Notes: generated from the sequence alone by a model not told the origin. Positions 9,770 through 24,329 are shown, counted from the first letter of the stretch. The stretch: 64,000 nucleotides of DNA from Variovorax beijingensis (GCF_003951285.1 NZ_RXFQ01000001.1:584879-648878); one strand, 5' to 3'. A program made the numbers and translations.

Positions 9770-10534
9770 TCAACCGCGGATTTTGTAGCCGATGCGCAGC
9801 AGGTGGACGGCGATCGCACTCACCACCAGCCATGCGGCGCCGACGATGCCCAGGCTCAGCCACGGCGAGGCGTCGCTCACGCCGAAGAAACCGTAGCGGA
9901 AGCCGTCGATCATGTAGAAGAACGGGTTCAGGTGGCTCACGCCCTGCCAGAACGGCGGCAGCGAACCGATCGAATAGAAAACGCCCGACAGAAAGGTCAT
10001 GGGCATGATCAGGAAGTTCTGGAACACCGCCATCTGGTCGAACTTCTCGGCCCAGAGCCCGGCAATGAGCCCCAGCGTGCCGAGCATGGCGGAGCCCAGC
10101 AGCGCGAACACCAGAATCCAGAGCGGCGCAACGAAGCTCGGCATGGCGAAGAACATCGTGACCGCGAACACGCCGAGACCCACGGCCAGCCCGCGGATCA
10201 CCGACGAGCCCACGTAGGCGAAGAACCAGCCCCAGTGCGACAGCGGCGTGAGCAGCACGAACACCAGGTTGCCCATGATCTTGCTCTGGATGATCGACGA
10301 CGAGCTGTTGGCGAAGGCGTTCTGCAGCACGCTCATCATCACGAGGCCCGGCACCAGGAAGGCGGTGTAGCCAACCGAGCCGTAGACCTTCACGTGGTCT
10401 TCGAGCACATGGCCGAACACCATCAGGTAGAGCAGCGCGGTGAGCACCGGCGCGCCGACGGTCTGGAAGCCGACCTTCCAGAAGCGCAGCGTTTCCTTGT
10501 AGAGCAGCGCGCGCCAACCCGTCACCGCCATCAT
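9770..10534 (-). CDS. yadH: ABC-2 type transporter permease, YadH-like
   Basis: A 254-aa inner-membrane permease with six predicted hydrophobic helices and an ABC-2 membrane domain, ending in the family region GVFYSIGSLPPFWQGVSHLNPFFY. It pairs with the ATPase encoded immediately upstream; the genes overlap by 4 bases (ATGA). Two tandem ATGs begin the gene (10534 and 10531). The homologous YadGH pair of E. coli has no settled substrate; inclusion in the mla-ibaG-murA unit suggests export of an envelope lipid or precursor, which is inference only. Confidence 0.88.
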   Translation of the reverse strand: MMAVTGWRALLYKETLRFWKVGFQTVGAPVLTALLYLMVFGHVLEDHVKVYGSVGYTAFLVPGLVMMSVLQNAFANSSSSIIQSKIMGNLVFVLLTPLSHWGWFFAYVGSSVIRGLAVGLGVFAVTMFFAMPSFVAPLWILVFALLGSAMLGTLGLIAGLWAEKFDQMAVFQNFLIMPMTFLSGVFYSIGSLPPFWQGVSHLNPFFYMIDGFRYGFFGVSDASPWLSLGIVGAAWLVVSAIAVHLLRIGYKIRG

Positions 10535-11478
10535 CTCGCAACCTCCAGCGGCGTCTGCTCGCCCGCCATCAGGTCGATGAACACGTCTTCCAGGTCGGCC
10601 TTGCGCATTTCCACGTCTTCCACGGCGACGCCGGCTTCGCGGATCGCGGCCAGCAGTTGTTCGACTTCATGGGCGTTCTGCGCCGGCAGTTGCACGATGC
10701 GCCCGGTGATGCGCGCATGCTGCGCGATGGCCCAGGGCAGCATGGCGTCGGTCTTGAAGCGCAGCACGTTGCTGGCGGCCGACTTCAAGAGCTCGCTGGT
10801 GCGGTCCAGGGCGATCACCTTGCCGAGCTTGAGCATCGCGATGCGGCTGCACAGCGCCTCGGCCTCTTCGAGATAGTGGGTGGTGAGCAGCACAGTGCTG
10901 CCCTCCTTGTTGAGCCTGGCGACAAACTGCCAGAGCGTCTGGCGCAACTCGACGTCGACCCCGGCGGTGGGCTCGTCCAGAACGATGACCGGCGGCTTGT
11001 GCACCAGCGCCTGCGCCACCAGCACCCGGCGCTTCATGCCGCCCGAGAGCTGGCGCATGTTGGCCGTGGCCTTGTCGGCCAGGCCCAGGCTTTGCAGCAG
11101 CTCGTCGATCCAGGGCTCGTTGTTCTTGATGCCGAAGTAGCCCGACTGGATGCGCAGCGATTCGCGCACGTTGAAGAAGGGGTCGAACACCAGCTCCTGC
11201 GGCACGATGCCGAGCTGGCGCCGGGCCTCGGCATAGTCGCGCTGCACGTCGAAGCCATGGACGCTGATGGCCCCGGCCGTGGGGCGCGACAGCCCGGCGA
11301 GCATGCTGATGAGCGTGGTCTTGCCCGCGCCATTGGGCCCGAGCAGGCCGAAGAACTCGCCCGGCTCGATCTGGAAGCTGACCTCGTCGACGGCGCGCAG
11401 CCCCTGCTTGCCTTGGGCCCGCTGCTGTCTGGAGGGAGGGTAGGTCTTGGAGACCGATTGGAATGAGATCGCGGGCAT
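10531..11478 (-). CDS. yadG: ABC transporter ATP-binding protein, YadG-like
   Basis: A 315-aa ATPase with Walker A GPNGAGKT (47-54), signature LSGGMKRR, Walker B VIVLDEPTAGVD and the switch His in TTHYLEEAE. The C-terminal ~70 residues after the nucleotide-binding domain fold into the small accessory domain typical of DrrA/YadG exporters. It overlaps the permease gene by 4 bases, so the two form one exporter. An 87-base gap separates it from mlaB, room for an internal promoter, though I see no convincing one. Confidence 0.9.
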   Translation of the reverse strand: MPAISFQSVSKTYPPSRQQRAQGKQGLRAVDEVSFQIEPGEFFGLLGPNGAGKTTLISMLAGLSRPTAGAISVHGFDVQRDYAEARRQLGIVPQELVFDPFFNVRESLRIQSGYFGIKNNEPWIDELLQSLGLADKATANMRQLSGGMKRRVLVAQALVHKPPVIVLDEPTAGVDVELRQTLWQFVARLNKEGSTVLLTTHYLEEAEALCSRIAMLKLGKVIALDRTSELLKSAASNVLRFKTDAMLPWAIAQHARITGRIVQLPAQNAHEVEQLLAAIREAGVAVEDVEMRKADLEDVFIDLMAGEQTPLEVAR

Positions 11479-11565
11479 GGGAGCCGGCGATTTTACGGGC
11501 CCGCCCCGCAGGCCGCTTGGCGGCGGCCGGATGCCCTGACGCGGCCGTTGCCGGACCGCCAGCGA

Positions 11566-11838
11566 TCAGGGCGCCGCCGGCAGAAGCCCCGCGATACCGT
11601 AGAGCGCGGCCAATTCGCGCAGCCGCGGCGAAAGCCCCTTGACCGCGAAGCCCCGGCCGAGCGCGCTCGATTCGCGGCGGCATTCCAGGAGCACCGCCAA
11701 GGCCGAGGAATCGAACTGCGCCAGCGCGCTGGCGTCCACCACCGTGGATGTGTCGGTCTGCCCCGTCAACCCCTGCTGCAGCATGCGCATGCAGGCCGGG
11801 GCTTCGTCGTGGGTGAGTTTGGAGGGCAGGACCAGCAT
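11566..11838 (-). CDS. mlaB: MlaB, STAS-domain subunit of the Mla ABC transporter
   Basis: A 90-aa STAS-domain protein. MlaB binds MlaF in the cytosol and is needed for assembly and activity of the MlaFEDB inner-membrane complex. The STAS pattern TVVDASALAQFDSSALAVLLE covers residues 33-53, with Ser44/Ser45 at the conserved phosphorylatable position. The ATG at 11838 lies 4 bases past the mlaC stop. On sequence alone it could be any stand-alone STAS protein; its position at the end of the mla genes decides the name. Confidence 0.85.
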   Translation of the reverse strand: MLVLPSKLTHDEAPACMRMLQQGLTGQTDTSTVVDASALAQFDSSALAVLLECRRESSALGRGFAVKGLSPRLRELAALYGIAGLLPAAP

Positions 11839-11842
11839 GGCG

Positions 11843-12502
11843 TCAGCTCTTGCCGTTGTTGCCCTTGTTGCGCGCCGCCAGCGCTGCAATCAGGCCGTCG
11901 ATGCCGCGGGCGTTGATTTCCTGCGAGAACTGGGTGCGGTAGGTGTCGACCAGCCAGACGCCCAGCACATTGAGGTTGTAGACCTTCCAGCCGCCGCCCT
12001 GGCCGGGCGTTTTCTCGAGCCGGTAGTCGAGTTGCACCGGATCGCCCCGGCCCTTGACCTCGGTGCGAACCAGCACTTCGGTGTCTTCAGGCGAACCGCG
12101 GAACGGACGCACCGTGACCGTCTGGTCGCTCACCTGGTCGAGCGCGCCAGCGTAGGTGCGCACCAGCAGAGTCTTGAATTCTTCCTGCAGCCGCTTTTGC
12201 TGCTCGGGCGTGGCCTGGCGCCATGCCGGGCCGACGGCGGAAGCCGTCATGCGCTGGAAGTTGACGTTGGGCATGATCTTGCTGTCGACCAGCACCATGA
12301 TCTTGCTGACGTCGCCAGCCTTGATGGAAGTGTCGGCCTTGATGGTTTCGAGCACGTCGGTCGACAGGCGCTTGACCAGCGCATCGGGCGCTTCGTCGGC
12401 GGCATGGGCCGGACGCACGAAAGCCGTGGCGGCGCCGAAAAGCAGGGCGCTGGCCAGCACCAGGCGGCCAAAACCGCGTCGTTGCAAGATCTTGTTGTTC
12501 AT
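11843..12502 (-). CDS. mlaC: MlaC, periplasmic phospholipid-binding protein
   Basis: A 219-aa exported protein that shuttles phospholipid between the outer-membrane MlaA-porin complex and the inner-membrane MlaFEDB complex. Residues 1-34 are a signal peptide ending AHA|AD; an RR pair at 8-9 precedes the hydrophobic core but no full Tat motif is evident. The mature region shows the MlaC (Tol_Tol_Ttg2) pattern: VNFQRMTASAVGPAWRQATPEQQ, then FKTLLVRTYAGAL and WKVYNLNVLGVWLVDTYRTQF near the end. A 186-base gap lies upstream to mlaA. Confidence 0.94.
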   Translation of the reverse strand: MNNKILQRRGFGRLVLASALLFGAATAFVRPAHAADEAPDALVKRLSTDVLETIKADTSIKAGDVSKIMVLVDSKIMPNVNFQRMTASAVGPAWRQATPEQQKRLQEEFKTLLVRTYAGALDQVSDQTVTVRPFRGSPEDTEVLVRTEVKGRGDPVQLDYRLEKTPGQGGGWKVYNLNVLGVWLVDTYRTQFSQEINARGIDGLIAALAARNKGNNGKS

Positions 12503-12688
12503 GGCAATTCCCTCGAGTTGAAAATCCGCAAGGCACGGATTGAAGCCGCGCCTCCTGGAAAAGAACGTGTTCGACAGGCTCCCGGCCGACCGGGTTCCTG
12601 AAGCGCAGGTGAAGCCTTGAAACGGGATGCAAGCAGGAAAACCGCTCGTCCGCCCGCGAAAAGCCTCTATTTCGCGCCTTTCTGTGCT
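12503..12688 (-). other. 186-base gap between mlaA and mlaC
   Basis: The widest gap inside the mla unit. It has no open frame with coding character, no clear hairpin with a T-tract and no strong promoter match that I can see. It may hold a secondary promoter for mlaC and downstream genes. Confidence 0.4.
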
Positions 12689-13435
12689 TTATTTTCCGCC
12701 CTCGTCGTCCGGCGGATTGCCGTCGTAGACGTCGTTGCGGCGGTGCTGCAGGAAGGCGTCGCGCGTGAAGGTGTACTTGTCGAGCGCCGCATCATCGAGC
12801 AGGCGGCCGGCGCGCAGGTACTTCGCCCGCGTATCGACGGCCTCCAGGAATGCCAGCGAATTGCGCCAGGCCACGTCGTTCATGTTGCCGAGCACGCTGC
12901 CGGCGCGGTCCACCGGCAATGCGGCCGTGTCGCGCAGGGTCGACGGGCCGAACACCGGCAGTACCACGTACGGGCCGGCGCCCACGCCCCAGCGGCCGAG
13001 CGTCTGGCCGAAATCTTCCTCGTGGCGGTCGATGCCGGCCTCGGTGGCAATGTCGAGAAGGCCGCCAAGGCCGAAGAAAGTGTTGACGTTGACCCGCATG
13101 AAGGTCTCGGCGCTGTTCTGCAGCTTGAGCTGGGCCACGCTGTTGGCAAAGCTCCAGACGTCACCCAGGTTGCCGAAGAAATTGCCCACGCCGGTGCGCA
13201 CCATGGAAGGCAGCACGCGCTGGTAGGCGGTGGCCACGGGCACGAGCACGGCCTCGTCGACCGTGTCGTTGAAGCGGGTGACGCCCCGGTTCATGGGCTC
13301 GAACGGGTCGGCCGGATTGGCCTGGGGCCCGGTCGCACATCCTGCAATGAGCGAAAAAGCGGCTGCAGCCCCCACCCAGCGGGCATGTTTCGCTATCCTA
13401 TTGATAGCGAAGGACGAAAAAAAGCTTGTTTTCAT
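12689..13435 (-). CDS. mlaA: MlaA (VacJ), outer-membrane phospholipid-removal lipoprotein
   Basis: A 248-aa lipoprotein with lipobox LIAGC (Cys33). MlaA sits in the outer membrane with trimeric porins and removes misplaced phospholipids from the outer leaflet. The family core is clear: DPFEPMNRGVTRFND after the linker, GNFFGNLGDVWSFAN, the GVGAGPYVVLPVFGPSTLRD channel segment, and YLRAGRLLDDAALDKYTFTRDAFLQ. It lies between mlaD and mlaC and overlaps mlaD by 4 bases. In E. coli mlaA is unlinked; linkage here is the usual beta-proteobacterial arrangement, to my knowledge. Confidence 0.95.
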   Translation of the reverse strand: MKTSFFSSFAINRIAKHARWVGAAAAFSLIAGCATGPQANPADPFEPMNRGVTRFNDTVDEAVLVPVATAYQRVLPSMVRTGVGNFFGNLGDVWSFANSVAQLKLQNSAETFMRVNVNTFFGLGGLLDIATEAGIDRHEEDFGQTLGRWGVGAGPYVVLPVFGPSTLRDTAALPVDRAGSVLGNMNDVAWRNSLAFLEAVDTRAKYLRAGRLLDDAALDKYTFTRDAFLQHRRNDVYDGNPPDDEGGK

Positions 13436-13923
13436 TTCTTGTTGGCTGTTCCCGGCGTCGAGGTACTTCCTTCGGCCGCCTTGCTGTAGAGGAACTGGCT
13501 GATCAGGTTTTCCAGCACCACGGCCGATTGGGTCGCGGTGACGGTGTCGCCGGCTTGCAGGTTCTTCTCCTCGGCGCCCGCCTCGATCCCGATGTACTGC
13601 TCGCCGAGCAGGCCACTGGTCAGGATCTTGAGCGAACTGTCCTTGGGAAAACTGTAACGGTTTTGCAATGCCAGTGTGACGCTGGCCTGAAATGACTTGT
13701 CGTCGAACGAGATGGATTCCACACGGCCGACCACCACGCCGGCGCTCTTGACAGCCGTTTGCGGCTTGAGTCCGCCGATGTTGTCGAAACGCGCGGTGAC
13801 GTTGTAGGTTTTCTGGAAGTTCAGGCTCAGCAGGTTGGCCGACTGCAGCGCGAGGAACAGCAGCGCCGCGCCGCCGATCAAGACGAACAGGCCGACCCAG
13901 ATGTCGTTGGTGGAACGTTGCAT
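13432..13923 (-). CDS. mlaD: MlaD, MCE-domain phospholipid transporter subunit
   Basis: A 163-aa inner-membrane protein with one N-terminal helix (about residues 8-26) and a periplasmic MCE domain (about 36-115, including FDNIGGLKPQTAVKSAGVVVG and LTSGLLGEQYIGIEAG). MlaD forms a hexameric ring that passes phospholipid between MlaC and MlaFE. I chose the ATG at 13923 because AGAGAG lies 8 bases upstream; an in-frame GTG at 13932 has no properly spaced ribosome site. The end overlaps mlaA by 4 bases. Confidence 0.94.
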   Translation of the reverse strand: MQRSTNDIWVGLFVLIGGAALLFLALQSANLLSLNFQKTYNVTARFDNIGGLKPQTAVKSAGVVVGRVESISFDDKSFQASVTLALQNRYSFPKDSSLKILTSGLLGEQYIGIEAGAEEKNLQAGDTVTATQSAVVLENLISQFLYSKAAEGSTSTPGTANKK

Positions 13924-13961
13924 GGTTTGCACTCTCTAGAACGATTGGAGCCGGGGCTCCT

Positions 13962-14744
13962 TCAAATACTGAACATCATGGCCGTGAGCAGGAAGTCGAG
14001 CCCGAGCACCGAAAGCGACGCCATGACCACCGTGCGCGTGGTCGCGCGCGACACGCCTTCGGGCGTGGGCTGGGCCTCGTAGCCCTGCAGCAGCGCGATG
14101 AAGGTCACGGTGAAGCCGAACACGATGCTCTTGATCACGCCGTTGCCCACGTCGCGCCAGACGTCGACGCCGCCCTGCATCTGGCCCCAGAACGCGCCCG
14201 GGTCCACACCCAGCATCAGCACGCCCACCACATAGCCGCCCATGATGCCGACCGCGCTGAACACGGCCGCCAGCAGCGGCATCGTGATCACGCCGGCCCA
14301 GAAACGCGGCGCAAGAATGCGCTGCACTGGGTCGACCGCCATCATCTCCATGGCGCTGAGCTGCTCGCCGGCCTTCATGAGGCCGATCTCCGCGGTGAGC
14401 GAAGTGCCGGCGCGCCCCGTGAACAGCAAGGCCGCCACCACAGGCCCGAGCTCGCGCACCAGGCTCAGCGCCACCAGGAGGCCGAGCGCCTCGGAAGAAC
14501 CGTAGCGCTGCAGCGCGTAGTACATCTGCAGGCCCAGCACGAAGCCGACGAAAAGCCCCGACACCGCGATGATGGCCAACGAGTAGTTGCCGAGGAAGTG
14601 GATCTGGTCGCGCACCAGCCCGAAGCGCTGCAAGCTTCGTGCCCCCTGCACCAGCAGGCGCAGGAACAGCTTGGCGCCGTGGCCCAGGTCGGCCAGCTTG
14701 CTGCGCACGGCAAAGCCGATGTCGGCGGGCTTCCACCAGCTCAT
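13962..14744 (-). CDS. mlaE: MlaE, permease of the Mla phospholipid ABC transporter
   Basis: A 260-aa inner-membrane permease of the MlaE/YrbE family, with about five to six hydrophobic helices. The family core is ALSLVRELGPVVAALLFTGRAG, then EIGLMKAGEQLSAMEMM and the segment following VDPVQRILAPRFWAG. The ATG at 14744 (MSWWKPADIG) matches known MlaE starts. It lies 25 bases after mlaF and 38 before mlaD. Confidence 0.95.
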   Translation of the reverse strand: MSWWKPADIGFAVRSKLADLGHGAKLFLRLLVQGARSLQRFGLVRDQIHFLGNYSLAIIAVSGLFVGFVLGLQMYYALQRYGSSEALGLLVALSLVRELGPVVAALLFTGRAGTSLTAEIGLMKAGEQLSAMEMMAVDPVQRILAPRFWAGVITMPLLAAVFSAVGIMGGYVVGVLMLGVDPGAFWGQMQGGVDVWRDVGNGVIKSIVFGFTVTFIALLQGYEAQPTPEGVSRATTRTVVMASLSVLGLDFLLTAMMFSI

Positions 14745-14769
14745 GCCTGCCCCCTGCCCAGCGCTGCGC

Positions 14770-15597
14770 TCATACCCGCCCTCCTTCATTGCCGAAGTCT
14801 TCCTCGATGCCGACCACGGGGTAGTGGAAGTGCACCGGCCCGTCGGGCAAGGCATTGACGAACTGATGCACCAATGGATCGGCGCTCTCGCGCACCTCTG
14901 CAGGCGTGCCTTGTGCGGCGATGCCGCCGTTGGCCAGGATGATCACGTGGTCGGCGATACGGAAGGTTTCCTCGAGATCGTGCGACACGACGATGCTGGT
15001 CAGCCCCAGCGTGTCGTTGAGCTGGCGGATCAGCCGCGCCGCCGTGCCCAGGGAAATCGGGTCGAGGCCGGCAAAGGGCTCGTCGTACATCACGAGATCG
15101 GGGTCGAGCGCAATGGCGCGCGCCAGGGCCACGCGCCGCGCCATGCCGCCGGACACCTCGCTGGGCATCAGGTCGCGCGCGCCGCGCAAGCCGACTGCGT
15201 CGAGCTTCATGAGCACGATATCGCGCACCAGCGCTTCCGAAAGCTGCGTATGCTCGCGCAGCGGAAACGCGACGTTGTCGAAAACGCTCATGTCGGTGAA
15301 CAGGGCACCGAACTGGAACAGCATGCCCATGCGGCGCCGCGCCTTGTACAGCCCGGCGGCGTCGAACCTGCCGACGTCCTGGCCATCGAAAAGCACCTCG
15401 CCGCGCTGCGCCCGCTGCTGGCCACCGATGAGCCGCAGCACGGTGGTCTTGCCGCCGCCCGAGGCGCCCATCAGCGCCGTCACCTTGCCGCGCGGCACGG
15501 CAAACGACACACCGCCGAGGATCGCCCGAGCGCCGTAGCCGAACGAAACGTCGCGGAACTCGACAAAGGGGTGTGGCAGTGGTGCGGCTGATTCCAT
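14770..15597 (-). CDS. mlaF: MlaF, ATPase of the Mla phospholipid ABC transporter
   Basis: A 275-aa ABC ATPase with Walker A GASGGGKT (44-51), Q-loop LFQFGALFTDMSVFDNVAFPL, signature EVSGGMARR and Walker B LVMYDEPFAGLDP. It powers MlaFEDB lipid transport. I chose the ATG at 15597 because the next in-frame ATG upstream (15630) lies inside the gltD terminator hairpin. It is the first gene of the mla-yadGH-ibaG-murA-his run, so its promoter should lie in or near 15598-15695, but I see no convincing one. Confidence 0.94.
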   Translation of the reverse strand: MESAAPLPHPFVEFRDVSFGYGARAILGGVSFAVPRGKVTALMGASGGGKTTVLRLIGGQQRAQRGEVLFDGQDVGRFDAAGLYKARRRMGMLFQFGALFTDMSVFDNVAFPLREHTQLSEALVRDIVLMKLDAVGLRGARDLMPSEVSGGMARRVALARAIALDPDLVMYDEPFAGLDPISLGTAARLIRQLNDTLGLTSIVVSHDLEETFRIADHVIILANGGIAAQGTPAEVRESADPLVHQFVNALPDGPVHFHYPVVGIEEDFGNEGGRV

Positions 15598-15603
15598 CTC
15601 AAT

Positions 15604-15636
15604 AAAAAAGCCGGGCACCTTCTCAGGCATCCCGGC
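15604..15636 (-). terminator. Rho-independent terminator after gltBD
   Basis: On the minus strand GCCGGG (15636-15631) pairs with CCCGGC (15615-15610), with an additional inner pairing CCT/AGG, followed directly by six T residues (15609-15604). It lies 60 bases after the gltD stop and 7 bases before the mlaF ATG, so it separates gltBD transcription from the mla operon. Confidence 0.8.
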
Positions 15637-15695
15637 ATGCGGTTTCCGCGAATGATAGCGGGGCCGTGGCCGGCCCCGCAAAACTGAAACAAAAA

Positions 15696-17174
<1,479 letters not shown>

Positions 17175-17208
17175 CGTGCTTTCCTCTGTTCTTCGTTTTC
17201 GTTGCCGC

Positions 17209-21957
<4,749 letters not shown>

Positions 21958-21990
21958 GGCGCACTCCTTCAGTTTTTCGCAGGGATGAGA

Positions 21991-22019
21991 AGGATATTGC
22001 GATGCACAAAGAATGCCAA
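21991..22019 (-). promoter_or_regulatory. Candidate sigma-70 promoter for gltB
   Basis: Reading the minus strand, TTGGCA (22019-22014) and TATCCT (21996-21991) are separated by 17 bases. They lie 34 bases upstream of the gltB ATG. The -35 matches consensus at 5 of 6 positions and the -10 at 4 of 6. It is the best candidate in the gap. Confidence 0.45.
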
Positions 22020-22030
22020 ACACTTTAAAT

Positions 22031-22083
22031 AGGGTCAGATTCTAATTAAATCCCGACTTTTCTAGTCAGAATAAAATTAGGGA
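22031..22083. repeat. AT-rich island with two 14-base direct repeats next to the transposase gene
   Basis: In an otherwise GC-rich region this stretch is clearly AT-rich. It contains TCAGATTCTAATTA (22035-22048) and TCAGAATAAAATTA (22066-22079), both of the form TCAGA-N4-AATTA, each next to a GGG-containing flank. It lies 58-110 bases 3' of the REP-associated transposase gene. It may be the recognition sequence or end of that element, or a remnant of insertion upstream of gltB. Confidence 0.45.
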
Positions 22084-22140
22084 CACATCAAAAAAAGCAG
22101 CAAAACTTCCACCGCCCCGCGAAGAGGAGAAGGCATCAGC

Positions 22141-22836
22141 TCAAGAATCGGAGGCTGCGGGCGGACGCCCGGCCTTGGCTTTGGCGACGCGGCGTTCGGT
22201 TGCCTTCTGAAGCGACGCAAGAAAATCCGCATCGCCGGCCGCCCAGCCCCGCAAGGTCGCTTCGGTCAGCGTGCCCTGGTCGGCCGCGCGCACGCCGCCG
22301 CGCACCAGTTCGACGTACGCCGCCTCGCGGGCAAAGGGCGTGTTGCCCAGATCCCAGTACAGCGGATGCGGCGTCAGCAGCTTGTCATGCCGCAGGCCCG
22401 CGTAGTGCCCATGGCTGGACCATGGAAAGTCGCGCGCGTCCGACACCAGGCCGGCCCGCACGGGATTCAGATCGATGTACGCCATGCAGGTCAGCAGATA
22501 GCGGTCGGTCTGGATCAGCGTCGACCTGTAGCGCCCTTCCCACAGGGTGCCGCTGCGGCCATGGCGGTCGTTGAAATAGCGCACGTAGCTGCGCCCCACC
22601 GCCTGCATGAATTGGGGCAGCCCGGTGGTCGTGTCGGGCGTTGCCAGCAGATGGAAATGGTTGTCCATCAGCACATAGGCATGCAGCGCCACGCCGAAGC
22701 GCGGGGCTGCCTCCGCCAGCAGGCCGAGCAGCCGCTCGTGGTCCGCGCGGTCGATGAAGATGGCCTGGCGGTTGTTGCCGCGCTGGATCACGTGGTGCGG
22801 CAGGCCGGGGAGCGTGAGGCGGGGCAGGCGGGCCAT
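22141..22836 (-). CDS. REP-associated tyrosine transposase (Y1 HUH family)
   Basis: A 231-aa single-domain transposase of the IS200/IS605-related REP-associated (RAYT) group. It starts MARLPRLTLPGLPHHVIQRGNN, typical of the group. The HUH metal site is H60-F-H62 in MDNHFHLL, and the likely catalytic tyrosine is Y84 or Y87 in GRSYVRYF. The conserved tail motifs GTLWEGRYRS and YIDLNPVRAGLV are present. It is intact, alone, and has no TnpB-like partner. RAYTs are usually single-copy domesticated proteins that handle short palindromic REP sequences. The AT-rich repeats beyond its 3' end may be related. Confidence 0.9.
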   Translation of the reverse strand: MARLPRLTLPGLPHHVIQRGNNRQAIFIDRADHERLLGLLAEAAPRFGVALHAYVLMDNHFHLLATPDTTTGLPQFMQAVGRSYVRYFNDRHGRSGTLWEGRYRSTLIQTDRYLLTCMAYIDLNPVRAGLVSDARDFPWSSHGHYAGLRHDKLLTPHPLYWDLGNTPFAREAAYVELVRGGVRAADQGTLTEATLRGWAAGDADFLASLQKATERRVAKAKAGRPPAASDS

Positions 22837-22875
22837 GGCGTGACGAGACGTGACGCAACGCGCTTCGGCGGGCGT

Positions 22876-23757
22876 TCAGGGCAGACGAAACCGCGTCTGG
22901 CCCAGGGTGTCGAGCCCGAACTGCGACAGCAGCTCGCCGAGCCGCGCCGCCGCACCGGCCTTGCGCTGGCCGGTGTGGCGCGCCAGGATCAGCTCGTTCT
23001 TCATGCTGTGCTCCCAGCCCACCAGTTCGGTGACGGTGACGCTGTAGCCATTGGCCTCGAGATACAGGCAGCGCAGCACGTTGGTGAGCTGGCTGCCGAT
23101 CTCGCGGGTGTGCAGCGGATGGCGCCAGAGTTCGGCCAATGGCGTACGCGAAAGGGCCAGCGCCTTGGTTTCTCGCAGGCAGGCCGCCACCTCAGCTTGG
23201 CAGCAGGGCACCAGCACCATGCAGCGCGCCTTCTTCGCGAGCCCGAAGGCGATCGCGTCGTCGGTGGCCGTGTCGCAGGCGTGCAGCGCGGTGACCACGT
23301 CGATGCGCTCCGGCAGTTCGCTCGCCTGGGCCGACTCGGCCACGGTGAGGTTCAGGAAGGACATGCGGTCGAAGCCGAGCTGGCGTGCCAATGCACGCGA
23401 TTTCTCGACCAGTTCGCTGCGCGTCTCGATGCCGTAGACATGGCCGCCCTCGCGCGAGCGGAAGAACAGGTCGTAGATGATGAAGCCCAGGTACGACTTG
23501 CCCGCGCCATGGTCGGCCAGCGTGGCTTCCGCGCCGCCGCCCGGCAGTTCGCGCAGCAGCTGCTCGATGAACTGGAACAGGTGGTAGACCTGCTTGAGCT
23601 TGCGCCGCGAATCCTGGTTGAGCCGGCCTTCGCGCGTGAGGATGTGCAGTTCCTTCAGGAGCTCGATGGACTGGCCTGGACGCAAAACCTCCGCCAGCTC
23701 GGCTTCGGCCTTGGCGGTCTTGGCCGTCTTCACGGCCCTGGTCGCCGGCACGTTCAT
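22876..23757 (-). CDS. SAM-dependent methyltransferase (Methyltransf_32-like)
   Basis: A 293-aa predicted class I methyltransferase. The SAM-binding motif I is ADHGAGKSYLGF (81-92), preceded by KQVYHLFQFIEQLL. Further on are VVTALHACDTATDDA and LVPCCQAEV, the latter resembling the PCCQ/PCC site of methyltransferases that act on RNA or protein. The substrate is unknown. The start overlaps the DUF1415 gene by 4 bases, making it the last of a coupled chain dgt-MFS-DUF1415-methyltransferase. Confidence 0.8.
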   Translation of the reverse strand: MNVPATRAVKTAKTAKAEAELAEVLRPGQSIELLKELHILTREGRLNQDSRRKLKQVYHLFQFIEQLLRELPGGGAEATLADHGAGKSYLGFIIYDLFFRSREGGHVYGIETRSELVEKSRALARQLGFDRMSFLNLTVAESAQASELPERIDVVTALHACDTATDDAIAFGLAKKARCMVLVPCCQAEVAACLRETKALALSRTPLAELWRHPLHTREIGSQLTNVLRCLYLEANGYSVTVTELVGWEHSMKNELILARHTGQRKAGAAARLGELLSQFGLDTLGQTRFRLP

Positions 23758-24329
23758 GGCCGGGCGCTCCCGGGACCGACGTCCAGCGCGGCCCAGCCGT
23801 CCGGCCCCAGCGCTTCGAGCGTCTCGATGTTGCGTTCGAAAATGGCCTCGGCCTCCGGAAAGGCCTCGACCGCCCGGCTCACGCTGTCTTCGCGCAGCAG
23901 ATGCAGCGTGGGGTAAGGCGCACGGTTGGTAGCGTTGCCGATGTCGTCGGCATCGGTGCCCGCGAACTGGAAATGCGGATGAAAGCTCGCGAGCTGGAAC
24001 ACGCCGTCGAAGCCCGCGCGCGCGAGCCGGCGTTCGGCGCGTGCCGTGAAGTCGTTGAAGTCCAGGAAATCGGCCAAGGTGTTGGGTGCTATCAGCAAGG
24101 TGGTGTCGCGCACGGAGGCATCGAGCGCGGCGAGTTCATCGGCCTCTGCCAGGAGCGCGTCGATCAGCGCGGCTTCGTCGGTGGGCAGGTACACGGCATA
24201 GCGGATCTGCGCCTTCGCGTGCACCGCCTTCGCGAACGGGCACAGGTTGAGCCCGATCACCGCGCGTTCGAGCCAGCGCCGCATGTCGGCTTCGGCCTGG
24301 ATGGCATCGATTGTCGCCGGGCTGGTCAT
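23754..24329 (-). CDS. DUF1415 family protein
   Basis: A 191-aa conserved protein without signal peptide or membrane segment. The family hallmark GLNLCPFAKAV is at residues 26-36, and FQLASFHPHFQF with APYPTLHLLRE lies in the C-terminal half. No function is established for the family to my knowledge; the conserved Cys and His residues could bind metal or act catalytically, which is inference. It overlaps the MFS gene upstream and the methyltransferase gene downstream by 4 bases each. Confidence 0.85.
   Translation of the reverse strand: MTSPATIDAIQAEADMRRWLERAVIGLNLCPFAKAVHAKAQIRYAVYLPTDEAALIDALLAEADELAALDASVRDTTLLIAPNTLADFLDFNDFTARAERRLARAGFDGVFQLASFHPHFQFAGTDADDIGNATNRAPYPTLHLLREDSVSRAVEAFPEAEAIFERNIETLEALGPDGWAALDVGPGSARP

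Noticed and set aside
22141..22836. A complete insertion sequence
   Set aside because: No terminal inverted repeats, target duplication or accessory gene could be seen. It fits a domesticated single-copy RAYT gene better.
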